DNA of 64,000 nt. Origin: Chenopodium formosanum. Its lineage: Eukaryota; Streptophyta; Magnoliopsida; Caryophyllales; Amaranthaceae. The DNA lies in contig CM044877.1 in NCBI GenBank assembly GCA_024500155.1, positions 26,417,501 through 26,481,500 on the forward strand, read 5' to 3'. Both the position numbers and the translations under genes were made by a program. Below are positions 31,091 to 43,428 of the stretch, piece after piece (position 1 is the stretch's first letter; every line of letters begins with the position of its first letter). A model generated the notes under the pieces. The model saw only the letters and a program-made list of their open reading frames with translations, was not told the DNA's origin and ran no database searches.

Positions 31091-34000
31091 TCAAAGCCAG
31101 TTCATGACATGCTTGATTCCCATTGCCTTAATGTGTTTGTTGTGCTTCACTTGAGGCAAAGGTTTAGTAAGTGGATCGGCTACATTGTCATCCGTTCCAA
31201 CTTTGCAAATTCTGATTTCACCTTCTGACTTCCATTCTCGGATCATGTGAAATCGCCTCTGGACATGTTTGACCTTCTGATGTTCTCGTGGCTCTCTAGC
31301 CTGAGCAATAGCTCCATTGTTGTCACAATAGAGGTCTATTGGACCCTTGATGGAGGGTACAACACCAAGTTCATCAATGAACTTGCGAATCCAAACTGCC
31401 TCCTTGGCTGCCTCAGATGCTGCCAAGTACTCGACTTCAGTTGAAGAATCAGCGGTTGTGCTTTGCTTTGCACTCTTCCAACTAAACGCTCCTCCATTGA
31501 GACAGATTATGTATCCTGATTGTGACTTAAAGTCGTCTCTGTCTGGAAGCTTGCGTCGGTATATCCCTCAACAACCAATTCATCTTTACCACCATAAACC
31601 AGGAATTTATCCTTGTTCCTTTTTAGGTACTTTAGAATATTCTTGTTCGCAGTCCAATGCACCTCTCCTGGATCTGATTGGTATCGGCTCGTACCACTTA
31701 AGGCATACAATACATCAAGCCTAGTACATATCATGGCATACATGATCGATCCAATAAGCGAAGCATATGGAATTCGACTCATCCTTTCTAGCTCATCAGG
31801 TGTCTTTAGACACTGCTTCTTGCTTAAGGTTATGTCATGTGACATGGGTAGGTGCCCTCTCTTGGCTCCTTCCATTTGGAATCGAGCCAGTACCTTATCG
31901 ATGTAAGTACTCTGACTTATTCCAATCATCCTTTTTGATCTATCCCTATAGATCTTGATGCCTAATATGTACTGAGCCTCTCCCAAGTCTTTCATTGAAA
32001 AACATTTCCCAAGCCAAGTCTTTACAGACTCTAGTAATGGAATGCTATTTCCAATGAGCAAAATGTCATCGACATATAAGACTAGGAAGGCGATGTCACT
32101 CCCACTGACCTTCTTGTAAACACAAGACTCATCTGGATTCTTGATAAAACCAAACTCATTGATGGCTTCATCAAATCGCAGATTCCAACTTCTGCTTGCT
32201 TGCTTTAATCCACAAATGGACTTCTTAAGCTTGCATACCTTCTTAAGATTATTCTGGTCGACAAAACCATCAGGCTGTGTCATATACACAGTTTCTTCCA
32301 AAATCCCATTAAGGAAGGCGGTTTTGACGTCCATCTGCCATACTTTATAATCGTAATATGCAGCAATCGCTAGAAGAATTCGAACGGACTTAAGCATAGC
32401 AACTGGAGAAAAGGTTTCATCATAATCAACGCCGTGAATTTGCCCGTAACCTTTTGCTACCAGCCTTGCTTTGTAAATAAATACATTTCCATCTTTGTCG
32501 GTTTTCATTTTGAAAATCCATTTACATCCGATAGGTGTGTAACCTGCGGGTAAATCAACCAAGTCCCATACTTGATTTTCAAACATGGAGTCCATTTCGT
32601 ATTTCATGGCCTCTTGCCATTTTGCAGAGTCGGGGCTCGTCATACCTTGCTTGTAGGTTGCCGGCTCATCTCCATCCACTACTAGGATGTCCAGATCTTC
32701 GGTTAATACAACACCGAGATATCTGTCAGGTTGAGATCTTGGCCGAGTCGACCTGCGTAGGGTAATAGACTGAGCATTTGCATTGTCGGGTTGACTTTGC
32801 ATATTTTTACTTTGACCAATGTCAATAGCTGCTTGGTAAGCACTTTGATTGTCAACTTGTCCTTGTTGCTCGTCCTCTCGAACTTTGTCGAGTTCGATTT
32901 TCCTCCCACTTGTCATTTTGGAGAGATGCTCCTTCTCCAAGAAGACACCATCACGAGCAACAAACACTTTGTTCTCGGATTTGTTGTAGAAGTAATACCC
33001 TTTGGTTTCTTTTGGATAACCCACAAAGTAAACCTTGTCAGATTTCGGATGAAGTTTGTCAGAAATGAGTTTCTTGACATATGCTTCGCATCCCCAAATC
33101 TTGAGAAAAGACAACCTTGGCGGTTTGCTTGTCCATAATTCATATAGAGTCTTTTCCACTGCTTTTGACGGAGCACGATTTAGAGTGAGTGCCGCAGTTA
33201 AAAGTGCATGTCCCCAGAAAGAGATTGGAAGTTCACTAAGACCCATATTAGATCGGACCATGTCTAACAAGGTTCGATTCCTCCTTTCAAATACTCCATT
33301 CCATTGAGGAGTTCCCGGAGGTGTCAACTCTGAAAGTATTCCATGTTCTTTCAGATGGTCATCGAACTCTTGGCTCAAATATTCGCCACCTCGATCCGAT
33401 CAAAGTGCTTTGATTTTCTTGCCGAGTTGGTTTTCAACTTCTTTCTGAAATTCTTTGAATTTATCAAACGATTCAGATTTGTGCGACATTAGATAGACAT
33501 TACCATATCTACTAAAGTCGTCCGTGAAGGTTATGAAATACCGATAACCACTCCTTGCGGGTGTACTCATTGGTCCACATACATCGGTGTGTATTAGTCC
33601 CAACAAGTCACCGGTCCTTTCTCCTAACTTGGAGAATGGTTGCTTTATCATCTTGCCTAATAAACATCCTTCGCAATTCTCAAAGGATTCTAAATCAAAT
33701 GAGTCAAGAATACCTTCTTGTAGAAGTTTCTTGATGCGTTTGATGTTAATGTGGCCAAGGCGACAATGCCACAAGTAAGTTTGACTAGACTGTGTAGTCT
33801 TAGCTTTCTTTGCAGGATTATTAACGTTATAAATTTCCTTGTCTAGTGACAACACATAAAGACCATTTTCTGAATGTGCCGTACCATATAAAACATTATC
33901 GAGATAAAATGAACATGATTGGTCTTTAACTCGAAATTCAAAACCTTTGGCGTCCAACGCCGAAATTGAAATGATGTTTTTGGTAATGTTTGGAACACAA

Positions 34001-35093
34001 TAAACATTGTCAAGTTCCAAAACTAGCCTCGTGGGCAAAGACAAACTAAGAGATCCTATGGAAATAGCACCAATCCTTGCTCCATTTCCTACCCGGAGCT
34101 CGATCTCTCCCTTCGCTAGCTTCCTAGTGTTCCTTAGTGCCTGTGAATTGGAACAAAGGTTTGAGCCACATCCGGTATCTAATACCCATGAAGCCGAGCT
34201 AGTGAAGTTAAAGTCTATAACGTAAATACTTGATGTAGAAGCAACGGTTCCGTTCTTCTTATCTTCCTTGAATTTGAGGCAGTCTCTCTGTCAATGTCCC
34301 TTCTTCTTGTAATAGAAGCATTCGGAATCAGACTTAGAAGATGCTACCTTTTTCTCCTTGTTGTCTTTGGTAGCTTTTGGCTTAGGCGGAAAGTTCTTCT
34401 TCCCTTTCCCCTTGAAGCCCTTCTTCCTTTTGCCTGCCCATTTGAACGGCTTACCCTTCTTAATCATGAGCATATCATGCTTTCCCTCATCCTTGAGCGT
34501 CTGCTCAGCTTGCTTTAACATCCTATGAAGCTCGGTGAGGGTTTTCTCCATGCTATGCATGTTGTAGTTCATCTTGAACTGGTCATAGCCTTTGTGAAGG
34601 GAATGGAGAATGATGTCAATAGCCATTTCAGTTGAATATCCCGCATCAAGCCTTCCCATGTTCTCAAATAATCCGATCATTTTGAGCACATGTGGGCTGA
34701 CTGGCTCTCCTTTCTTGAGCTTAGTCTCAAGGATCTGCCTGTGGGTTTCAAACCTTTCAGTTCGAGCCTGTTCTTGAAACATATTCTGTAACTCAGAAAT
34801 GATCTCATAGGCCGATTCCTTCTCGAAGAAGGTTTTCTGAAGTTCAGGAGACATAGTGGCTAGCATTACGCACTTGACATCTCGATCGGCTACTTGTCAT
34901 CGGTTAAGGGCCGCTTGAGTTACGTCCTCATTGGGAGCGTCGGGCATTTCCTCATCAAGGACATACTCTTTCTGTTCTTGCATAAGAACGATGCACAAAT
35001 TCCTTTGCCAATCAAAAAAAAATTGGTACCACTCAACTTCTCCTTGTCGAGAATTAAGCGTAATGAAAACTGATTGTTTGGGGTTGAAGACAT
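31091..35093 (-). pseudogene. gag-pol: Copia D Gag-Pol polyprotein, broken
   Basis: From ATG at 35093: gag (LSGTN, DWQRNL, then LATMSPELQKTFFEKESAYE), a CCHC knuckle damaged to CFYYKKKGH with TGA in place of Trp (34291-34293), protease VLDTGCGS, GAG-pre-integrase (LWHCRLGHINIKRIKKLL), integrase with Asp (IHTDVCGPM), Asp (SDRGGEYLS) and Glu (NGVFERRNRT), then RT (GCKWIFKMKTDKDG, MDVKTAFLNGIL, LYVDDILLIG) and RNase H (EGYTDASFQ, LYCDNNGAI, VKHVQRRFHMIREW). Stops are at about 34906, at 34291-34293 and at 33400-33402 (TGA for Arg before SDRGG), and a frameshift near 31530 splits RNase H. The RT catalytic YVDD is intact. It would be made as one polyprotein. Confidence 0.93.
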
Positions 35094-37596
35094 GATTCTA
35101 CAATTGAAAGAATTTTAATGAAAAACCATTCAAATATACTTAAATAAGATTGAATTTTATTCATGCAAATTTTCAATACTTATTTAACGTCTTATTCACA
35201 CGTAAAATTTGTCCCTATTATGTGAAAATAAGGCGATTCCAAGATCCGAAGAAACAAAGAGTGGTTAAGCATGCTTTGGCTTGTCTTAAACACTCAATCT
35301 TCTTGGGTAAGCATTTCCTTGCTAATGGCTCTAAGCCACTCTTGGTTAGACAATCGTCGCATCTAATGCATCTTTGACGATGTATCCCTTTTGCCACGGT
35401 ATGTGAGGACTCCTCACTCATGCCGATGAGTTAAACCAAAATCAACGTGCACACCCAATGTGCCTTATGCCCCTTGGAGAAGTGATGGCACCTCGATTTG
35501 GCGTAGCCTACCATTACTCTCGTTCGGTTAGTAAGTGTTGTTTTGGAAAGGCAAGTTTGACTCAATATTTTTAGGGACCTAGGATTTCTATGTTGATTGA
35601 TTTAAGTGAACTTAACTAATCATCGCAACATCCAGAAAACCTAAACATGCATCTAACGAATAATTCACACACATATATATAGGCATAAAATATAAAGCGA
35701 AATTATAGATGCATATTGGCAACTAGCATGACCCCTTGAGATCTTCATATCTTCAAAAGGTCTTCATTTGCAATTCAAGGCTTTGTCTTCCAAGATACGC
35801 CGTCTTCAAGACTTCACCAAACTATGCAAAAACTAGTGTCTACAACTAGGAATGATCTAAATAATAAAGTACAAAAATACTTAACGGTACGTAGACCATA
35901 TTTAGATTTACAAAAATACATAACAGCACGTAGTCCGTATTTTCTATCCTAGTCGGGTCCCACTAGTTGCCATTTCATAAAACCTGTGAGAGAGAATATG
36001 TGTATTCCATTCATCCATTCACTATTTGTGAATGGCCCATGCAATTTACAAATTAAAACAAAATAAAATGCATTTAAACAACGCGCGCACTAGTAACTAT
36101 TCTAGGTGGTTAATCCGATTAACACGCCTAATTAAAACTAGTCAAAGTTGTTTAACCGATTATATAATTTACGTCATTAATAATTGAAGCTCCCACTAAA
36201 TTCCGCATTTCCTTAATTAATCTAATTAATTAAGTCGGTAGCACCCAAACTTGTCAAAATGAAATTTTTCCAATGCCGCTCAAAACCGAGGCCTAGCCTC
36301 CCAAAATTTTAATTAAAATAAACAAATTAATTAAAATAGATAAAATGGCAAAATAAGCAACATCAAGCCTACTACGGCTAGACACCTCACCGCACCAAGC
36401 ATACACACACGCCAAGACCACGAACACACGGCCCACGGCACACGGCCGCGAGCTGCTGCCACGGCACAGCCGCGCGTGGCTGCTGCAGCCCGCGTGTGCT
36501 GCTGCAGTGCGTGGCTGCTGCCGCGCGTGTGGCCGCAAGTAAGGTGGTGCTGCCACCTTGGCAGCCACATATGGGCTGTTGTGCAGCCCGGCTCGCCAAG
36601 GTGATGCATTGCCTTGTTTTGCGTGCCACGACCTCGGGATTTGATCCCTTTTCGCGAGACAACAATAATTAATTCTAAATTAATTTTAGAACTAATTAGA
36701 GAGCAAAATAAAATTTTAAACAAGTCTAACTTAATAAAATTTTCAAAGTGCAAATAACCAAAATAATTCCAAGAACCATTCTTAATTAAATTGGTTTATC
36801 TTGGTGCAACATAAAATTGAGGCAATTTCTCACTTTCAATTTAATCAATTTAAATTAAACTTGAGAATTTGACGAAGTAAAGGGAAGTTGGAAAAATATG
36901 AACTTTAATGTTCAAATGAAAATTCCAACATCTAAATTTTGTGAATCCTTGAAAATTATATCTTCCAACATGAAGATAACCAAATTTCTATCACAAAAAT
37001 CGAAACTTTATGTTTCCAATCAACTCAAAATGATTAAAACATCAAAGTTTAACACAAAATAACATGGAATTTAGTGGTTTTTAAAGTTTCAATCACTTAT
37101 CACAAATAAAGATTGAATCTTTAACACTTAGGAAGCCTCAAAATTAAAACTTTCACATTAAAAAGCAATTAGTTTGCAATTATGTGAAAATAAATCAACC
37201 TTTAAGCATCAAATACTACCAAGTAAGTGTGCTTTAAGGGGACATAAAAATGCAGAAAATAATGCAAAAAATCAACCATATAATCAACAATTTATGCCAT
37301 TAATTTCAAAGTTAGAAAAGACTTAAAATTTTTCGTAAAAAACAAAAAGACCCTCGAAACAGGCATTTCTGGTCAGAATTTGGCTAAAACACAGATCCCT
37401 ATGGGAGTAAAAACCTTTCCAGAACACATTTTCCACCCAAAATTCACTATTCTTGGGCGAAAATCTGGGTTCTGGGCCAAAATCGACATTAAAACGGGAT
37501 TAAAATAAATAAAATCGAGCTACTAATCTAATTAGCAACTTAAACCAGAAAATTAAGCCAAAATAAACCTTGAAAATTATGATTATAAAAATAAAC
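35094..37596. other. Copia D long 5' leader
   Basis: About 2.5 kb between primer site and gag, AT-rich without a gene on the element strand. It contains the GC-rich cluster 36420-36545. The unusually long leader may include inserted or captured DNA, but nothing is recognisable. Confidence 0.6.
36420..36545. repeat. GC-rich repeated motif in Copia D leader
   Basis: Variants of GCGTGGCTGCTGC and GCACGGCCGCGAGCTGCTGCC repeat within otherwise AT-rich DNA, resembling the GC-rich LTR block at 29660-29815. Confidence 0.65.
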
Positions 37597-37616
37597 GAGC
37601 GGGGCTCCGATACCGC
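37597..37616 (-). other. Copia D primer binding site (initiator tRNA-Met type)
   Basis: Directly after the 5' LTR the minus strand reads GCGGTATCGGAGCC. This matches the plant initiator tRNA-Met primer site (TGGTATCAGAGC) with two differences. Confidence 0.75.
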
Positions 37617-38832
37617 TGTTAGGGTTTGATGAGTCCGACTCACCGCGGAAACAAACCCCGACCCAAGGAACCGCTCGCAATAAATAAAATCATAAAGCAT
37701 AAATAAATAAACACAAAGAAAAGATAACGAATCTTACCCTCGAAGCGAGCTTCGCCCAAAAACCGGGGCTCTTACTTGAAAGCTACAAGCACGTCAAGCG
37801 CCGCGCCTCCGACGGTATCCACCCACAAAAAGGCGAACACGACTTTAAGGTCTACTACCTGGGGGTTAGCGAGGTCCGACCAAAACCCGAGTGTTATATG
37901 AGTTTAAGAGTTTTTCCAATATTATGGAATGCTCTATTTAACTCCCACTCAAGCATCATTTCCAATGCCCAAAGTTGGGTATTTATAGGGAATGATGGGA
38001 GTATGAAAATCTCTCCCATCAATGTGGGACAATGAGATTTTCTCATTTTATTTTAAAGCTAAAATAAAATTATTAAGCAAACTATTAATAAATCAACAAC
38101 TGTCAAGCATACATGAGAGAGTAGGTGAGGACCACTTGGAGATGGGGACCAAACTTGCTCCCCACTCTCTCCCTCACCTTGTGCCACATGGCAACCCACT
38201 TGCTCCCATATTCCCACCTTCCCCTTATTCACGGCCTTATGGCCCGAGCCAAGCCACGAGCCAAGCCCGAGCCTGGCCCGCACCCAGCCCGCACCAGCTG
38301 CTGCTGTGGCGCGGTTGCTGCTGTGGCGTGGTGCGGCTGCGGCTGCTGCCGTGGTGCGGCTGCTGCTGTGCCTAGCCGCGGCTAGCCGTGGCTGCAGCAC
38401 GGTGCGCCGGCTCGTCTTGCCCTTAGCATTTGGATGCTCGGGGCACTCCGATGCTAGGGGTATTTTCGGGAATATTGTTGATTTATTATTATTTTGCGCG
38501 TCTCGTCTTTTATTATTTAGACTCGACTTTCGACGATCGGTTTCGACGCTCTAAGCTCGAATTACCGATGTCTAATTATTTAACACTCGGGCGACGAATT
38601 AATTTCTTCCGAATTAATTCGTCGAGTTGGTTCGCATATATTTGCTTGGGTGTGACCCGAAGGGTTCAGTCAAGATTAAGCAGTAAATATTAATTATATT
38701 AATATTACTGATCGGAAGCGGCCTCCACCCAGGCATTCCGATCACTTGACCTTGCTGAATATATTAGCTTTCTAATAATTCTGAACCCGCTATCAGAATA
38801 ATACACTTGTTCGAAGGACACCATTCCTTTCA
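37617..38832 (-). repeat. Copia D 5' LTR (1216 bp)
   Basis: Same ends as 28971-30226. Minus-strand TATA box at about 37986-37979. It is slightly shorter than the 3' LTR because of indels in the GC-rich block (38290-38410). Confidence 0.95.
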
Positions 38833-38837
38833 ACAGC

Positions 38838-40713
38838 GGGATCGACGTCTTTTCCCCTTGAGGTCGAGGAGCTGTTGGGGCCGATTACTATTCGGGCTCG
38901 AGCTGAGGCAGAGTCGTCTCAGTTCAGTGCTAGGGGGATTCGCCGCTCGACTCTGGCAGCGGCTTTTGATGATGGTGCGACTACCCGAGAGCAGCGGGTG
39001 CGCATCTTTGCGCTTATTTTGTTGTCAGGGACATTCTCCCCTAACAAGGGTAGTAAGGCGCTGCTTTAATACCTTCCTGCCGTCCGCGATCTACATCTGA
39101 TCGGGACTTACGATTGGGCTAGCTTGGCCTATGCTGACTTCATTCGATCGTTGAGGGACTCGTGTCAACACCGGTCCTTTGGGACGAATGTTGCTCTGTC
39201 CAGCCTTTGGAGGGTTGTAGAGGTAAACATTATTCCCTACAAAGTTTAGCTCTACACTTTAGCTAGCACTTGCTGATAATTTTAACTCCTTGTAGATCAG
39301 GTTCTACGAGTACTTCCCTTCTGCTACACCGGCGAGACCATCGTCGCGCAGGTTTCCAGTCAGTGCTTCCTGGGGCAGCCGCCGTGTGGGGATGTCCACT
39401 ACGTACGTCCGAGACTGGATCATCGCGGTATGATTTTTTTTATTTTTTTATTTGCCATTTTGTGATGCTTTAGATAGGCTCTTGCCTGATTGACGCTCTT
39501 TGTAGGAGCCTAAGGTGTTGTACCGGCCGTGGGTTGGCCTGGCAGTCCCTGGGTTAGCCGCACATTATTCCGCTGAGCGTCGCTATTTCTTGCGGACTTA
39601 TGGAGCGACTGCATACCTTGGAGAGAGGATTGCTAGATAGCATTCCTCCGATACCTTTGTCGTTCCCACTCCTCCACCACGTCACACGTTCAACGCCGCG
39701 AGGTTGTTGAGCATGTTAGAGGGAGCTGGTACCCCTTGGAGATCTTGCACGATCCCTGGGCAATGCTATGCGGAGGAGCTACTACCGTTGTTAGCTCCAG
39801 TTCCTGTACCGGCTAAGGATGTGGCGGTACGATTTTTCAGCTTTTATCTTTCGTTAAGTAGCCCCCAAGTAATGCTTCAGTGACTTTGTTTTGCTTTATC
39901 AGGACGATGTTGCTGAGTTCCTGCCACCCCGTATGTCTATCCATTACCAGGGGACATATGGGCCGATTGAGGAGATGATTCCTCCGGCTCCTGAGGACGA
40001 GCGCTTCGTAGAGCGATCGATTCCTCGCCACTAGACTCGGGTAATCTTATTTATTAGCAAATTTTGTCCATATATATTATGCATGTTTACTGACTTATTT
40101 CTTTGAAGTTCGCGCGCGAGGTGGTTTCGGTGATGGCACAATGTATAGATGCCTTCCGGAGTCAGCTTGTCCGGATGAGGAACGTGGCTACCTGCCGTCG
40201 AGACGACGCCGTTCAGGAGGTAGTCTTTCTTTCATATGTTTTGCATTACCGCTTCTATTTTGCCTTGTTTCTGATTTTAATTCCTTTTATATGGTCGGCC
40301 TATTCCTTCTCGTACCCGCACGAGACCTGAGGTGCGGAGGGATCCGGCGAGGTCTAGCTCAATGCGTCGCCGCACTACTTCAGGAGGTAGAGGCGGTCGT
40401 TCTGAGGCCGCCCGTACTGATGTGGCAGAGGGCTCGGGTTCTTCCTCTGGGGGTGCTCATGCTGCGCCGGTAGGCCAGGGAGAGGCTACCTCGGCTCTTA
40501 GAGGTGGTGGGATGTACGAGGTTAGCTCGTCATCGCAACAGCCTCCGCAGCCTAAGCCTCAGGTTGATCTTGGGTGGACTGGTCCCACGTTGAGTTTTCC
40601 TCCTCTTGCGGAAACTGGAGTTGATACTGGAGCTGGAGCTGGAGTAGGTTGAGAGGTTACTCCTCTACGGCGGAGTTTTATGCGATGATGGGTTTACCTC
40701 CCCCGGCGCCATA
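38838..40713 (+). pseudogene. PMD gene of copy C, rest of exon 1 and exons 2-6
   Basis: Exon 1 resumes at 38838 and ends 39222. Exons 2-5 are 39296-39427, 39506-39826, 39903-40040 and 40109-40219. Their lengths (132, 321, 138, 111 nt) are identical to those in copy A. Exon 6 (about 40293-40713) is homologous to 17840-17430, but its acceptor has lost AG and the last part is frameshifted. Stops include TGA early in the resumed exon 1, TAA at the end of the LLSGTFSPNKGSKALL segment, TAG in exon 3 (RIAR region) and TAG near the end of exon 4. The gene is dead but its architecture is fully preserved. Confidence 0.85.
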
Positions 40714-41189
40714 GTTTGTACCTGTGCTTTTTATTATTTATTTGACTTTGTATAGAACTTTGACTTTAGTTAGACTCATTTTTTTTAGACATATTTTGTA
40801 TATACATACTATTATGAGTTTATTTTATTTATCATGTTTTTTCATTTTTTAATATTATTATTATTATGTGTATGTTTGTGTGTGCAAGAAAAGTGTGACA
40901 AATAATTTTACGCAAAAATTCCATCATTTTTATTATTGATGGAGGGTATCCGACTTTCTCCCCCAGAAAGAAAAAAATGAAAAAAGGAAAAGGTAAATAA
41001 AAAAACTTGGGTTGATAAAAAAACTTGGAAATTAACCTAAATAAAATCCAAAAAGAATAATATAATTAATATAATAGCTATATTAAAAGAATAAAAAGAT
41101 GTTTAGAAAAAGATAAGGAAGCCGTAAAGTCATTAGCGGACTCGAATCGAGGTAAGAACAAGGTTTTAGAAAGCGCGTATGACGAGGAA
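40714..41189. other. Spacer between PMD 3' end and aORF1 promoter, copy C
   Basis: AT-rich, with GGAGGGTATCCGACTTTCTC at about 40942. It is the inverted counterpart of 16986-17429. No gene. Confidence 0.5.
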
Positions 41190-41355
41190 AATTGGCGCCA
41201 GCTGGCGCCACGCTCATTGGTGTAGCGCCAGGCGCTACACTTAGCGTTTGGCGCCAAGCTTTGGCGTCTAGCGACAATAGCATCGTCTAGCGCCAAATAG
41301 CGCTGACTTTGTATCCTACCCATATTAAAACTGCTCCGATTTCTTGCATAAATAG
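41190..41355 (+). promoter_or_regulatory. aORF1 promoter cassette, copy C
   Basis: About ten TGGCGCCA, AGCGCCAG and TTGGCGTC motifs (41190-41305) are followed by CATAAATAG (41347-41355), about 75 bp before the aORF1 ATG at 41427. The arrangement is the same as in copy A. Confidence 0.7.
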
Positions 41356-41426
41356 CCCCCTGCCCAGCCGATTCTTTTCATAATTTCTGCAAATAAAATA
41401 ATTCTTAGCTTTAGAAAAATAATATC

Positions 41427-42947
41427 ATGTCTCTAGTCACAAAAAACTTTTACCCAATACACCTATGAATGGTGTCGGTCTCTTAATGCCAAAGAAAGAA
41501 AAGAATTAGATTTGTTCCACTTGGGGGGAATTTATGGTATCAAAGGGGTAGATCTTGACTTAGATTTTATTCATACCGCTCTAGAATATTGGGATGTTGA
41601 TACTCATTGGTTTAGAATAGGGTATGATGATATTAGCCCTTTGCCGGAAGAATTTGGTGCTATTTTAGGTTTCCCTGCAATAGACCTCATAGTAATCCCT
41701 AGAATAGATGCATATTATTACAAGGATTTTGAATGCTTCTTCAATTTAAAAGAAAGGAATCTATCAAAAATAGTAGATGGCAACATAGTTAATTTGAAAG
41801 AATTTGCTCGCCACTATTTTGATAAACCTCTCTCCGAATCTTTTCATATTTATAGAAGAAGGGCTTTCTTATTTTGTATGCTTAATCAATTTTTTCTTAG
41901 TAGTGGTAAAAATAATGAGGGTCAATCAATTATAACCACCGTACTAGAACAAATTGAATCAGGGAGAAATCCAATGCCATTGATAGTTGGAGAAACTATG
42001 GTTAGTCTTGATGAATTGAAAAGGGACCCAAAAGCACCTTTTCGAGGTTCTCCAATTTTATTACAGATAAAAAAATAATATCTTTAAATACAAAAATCAA
42101 AAAATATATTTTTGTACAGTAATAATAATTTATTTGCATTGCAATTTTTTTACAAATGTGGCTAATGGAAAGGCTAGAATTAATTAGCCCTCCGGACAAC
42201 ATTGAGAAGTACACTCCGAATTGTTTCGTAAAGAGGAAGAAACGCTTCTCTAAAATGGGGCGCCATGAATGGAAAAAGGTCTTTGAATCTCGCAATTTTG
42301 CTATCAAGTGGGTCATCCCGTGGTGGAAAATAGAAAGGATGGTTGGTCTCAACAAGCAACCTTTCTGTCGTCTTCCAAGCTTGTCCCGTATGACTTATTA
42401 CTATCCCTGCAGGGTAAAAAGACAATACGGCCTTCTTCAAAATATTCCTTCTAGAGATCTTCGTCCTCCCTACGAGTTCCCTGTCTCCTAGGAAGTAGAC
42501 AGATTTGATGCTTATTGGAGTGCTAGACCTTTATGGGAAGTAATTACCCTAAAGGTTCCTCCTTCCTTGCCCAATGATGTGAAGAAGTGGCTGTTGAAGA
42601 AACCTTCAAAGGACTTGAAGAAAAATCAGGGTAAAACTGATGTGAAGAGTCGTCTAGGTGACAGGGTGATTCCTGCCAAGGAACGCTTAGGTGAAAGAGT
42701 AGAATTCAAAAAACCTGCAATGCCTAGGAGGAAAAGTACTACCAAAGATAAGGGAAAAAGGAAAGCTGACACCACAGTGAAAAAAGCTTAGGTAGAAAAG
42801 AAGCATGGAGTCCTAGCTGAAGGGGAAACTATCTACTCTAAGATTGAATGTAGGTCCTCTAAACGATGCCTACTAGCTAAGGTTATGGATGAGGAAGAGG
42901 AAGCAGACAAAAATTGGAAAAGGGCTAGGAAAGAAAAGAAAAATTAG
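41427..42947 (+). pseudogene. Antisense accessory gene aORF1 of copy C, splice sites lost
   Basis: Exon 1 (41427-42066) has one extra base in an A run near 41450, so the good frame starts at 41512. It carries LPEEFGAILGFPAIDL like copy A. The donor is mutated (CAG then AT instead of GT at 42067) and the acceptor reads TTACAA instead of TTACAG before the exon 2 ATG (42156). Exon 2 (42156-42947) has stops near 42489 and 42789 but encodes the same MWLMERLELISPP start and Lys-rich tail. The Ser codon that is TAA in copy A is intact here, so the lesions in the two copies are independent. Function unknown. Confidence 0.8.
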
Positions 42948-43179
42948 GAGCATTGCTTAATTATTAGTCTTAGTTTATGTTTTTAAAGTTAATTTATTTC
43001 AGCTTTATTAAAATTCCATCAATAATGAAATTTCAGCTTTTAATTAATTATTTACTTTAAATTTATTTATTAAAGCAATGAAAATCGAAAAAAATTAACT
43101 TTTCAGAAATTTCTTCGAGTACGGAAGTCGAAAATTTTCCGAAAAACACCGAAGTATTCCCAGAATTTAAACTGTGAAT

Positions 43180-43320
43180 TGGCGCCGCTTATCTGCGATT
43201 GGCGTCGGCCAGGGGAGTTTGGTGTCAGGCGATGGTGCTGTCGGCTGGCGCTGATGGTCGTTGGCTGGCGCTAATGCTCAACGTCTGGCGCTAGAATGTT
43301 TTCCGTGACGCCGATATTTC
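43180..43320. promoter_or_regulatory. GGCGCC-like cluster at the pol/aORF1 junction, copy C
   Basis: Decayed variants (TTGGCGCCGC, CTGGCGCTGATGG, CTGGCGCTAATG, CTGGCGCTAGAATG) are the homologue of 14877-15000. Many sites have C-to-T or G-to-A changes. No TATA box is evident. Confidence 0.55.
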
Positions 43321-43378
43321 GCCGATCTTCTGTCGAATTTTTAATTAATCCCGGGATGAGAGATTTTTGGAAAACAAA

Positions 43379-43428
43379 GTGGCCGCACCCGTTAAGGGTT
43401 GCCTACGTATCCTACTCCAGTAATTATG
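43379..43428 (-). other. Post-integrase motif, copy C (shortened)
   Basis: The minus strand reads GGATACGTAGGCAACCC then GGGTGCGGCCAC right after the integrase stop. The GCCTGATTCC portion present in copy A and element B is missing, consistent with deletion between two GGATAC direct repeats. Confidence 0.7.

Larger units (their letters stand above)
28971..38832 (-). mobile_element. Copia D: Ty1/copia element (TNT1/Tork-like) nested in the PMD gene of copy C
   Basis: Direct LTRs (28971-30226 and 37617-38832) have TG...CA ends and a perfect 5-bp duplication. The minus strand gives gag, protease, integrase, RT, RNase H in that order, which defines Ty1/copia. A primer site like that for initiator tRNA-Met follows the 5' LTR, and GACAAGTGGGAGAT precedes the 3' LTR. 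The element is 9.86 kb. Four nonsense or frameshift lesions interrupt the polyprotein. Confidence 0.95.
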
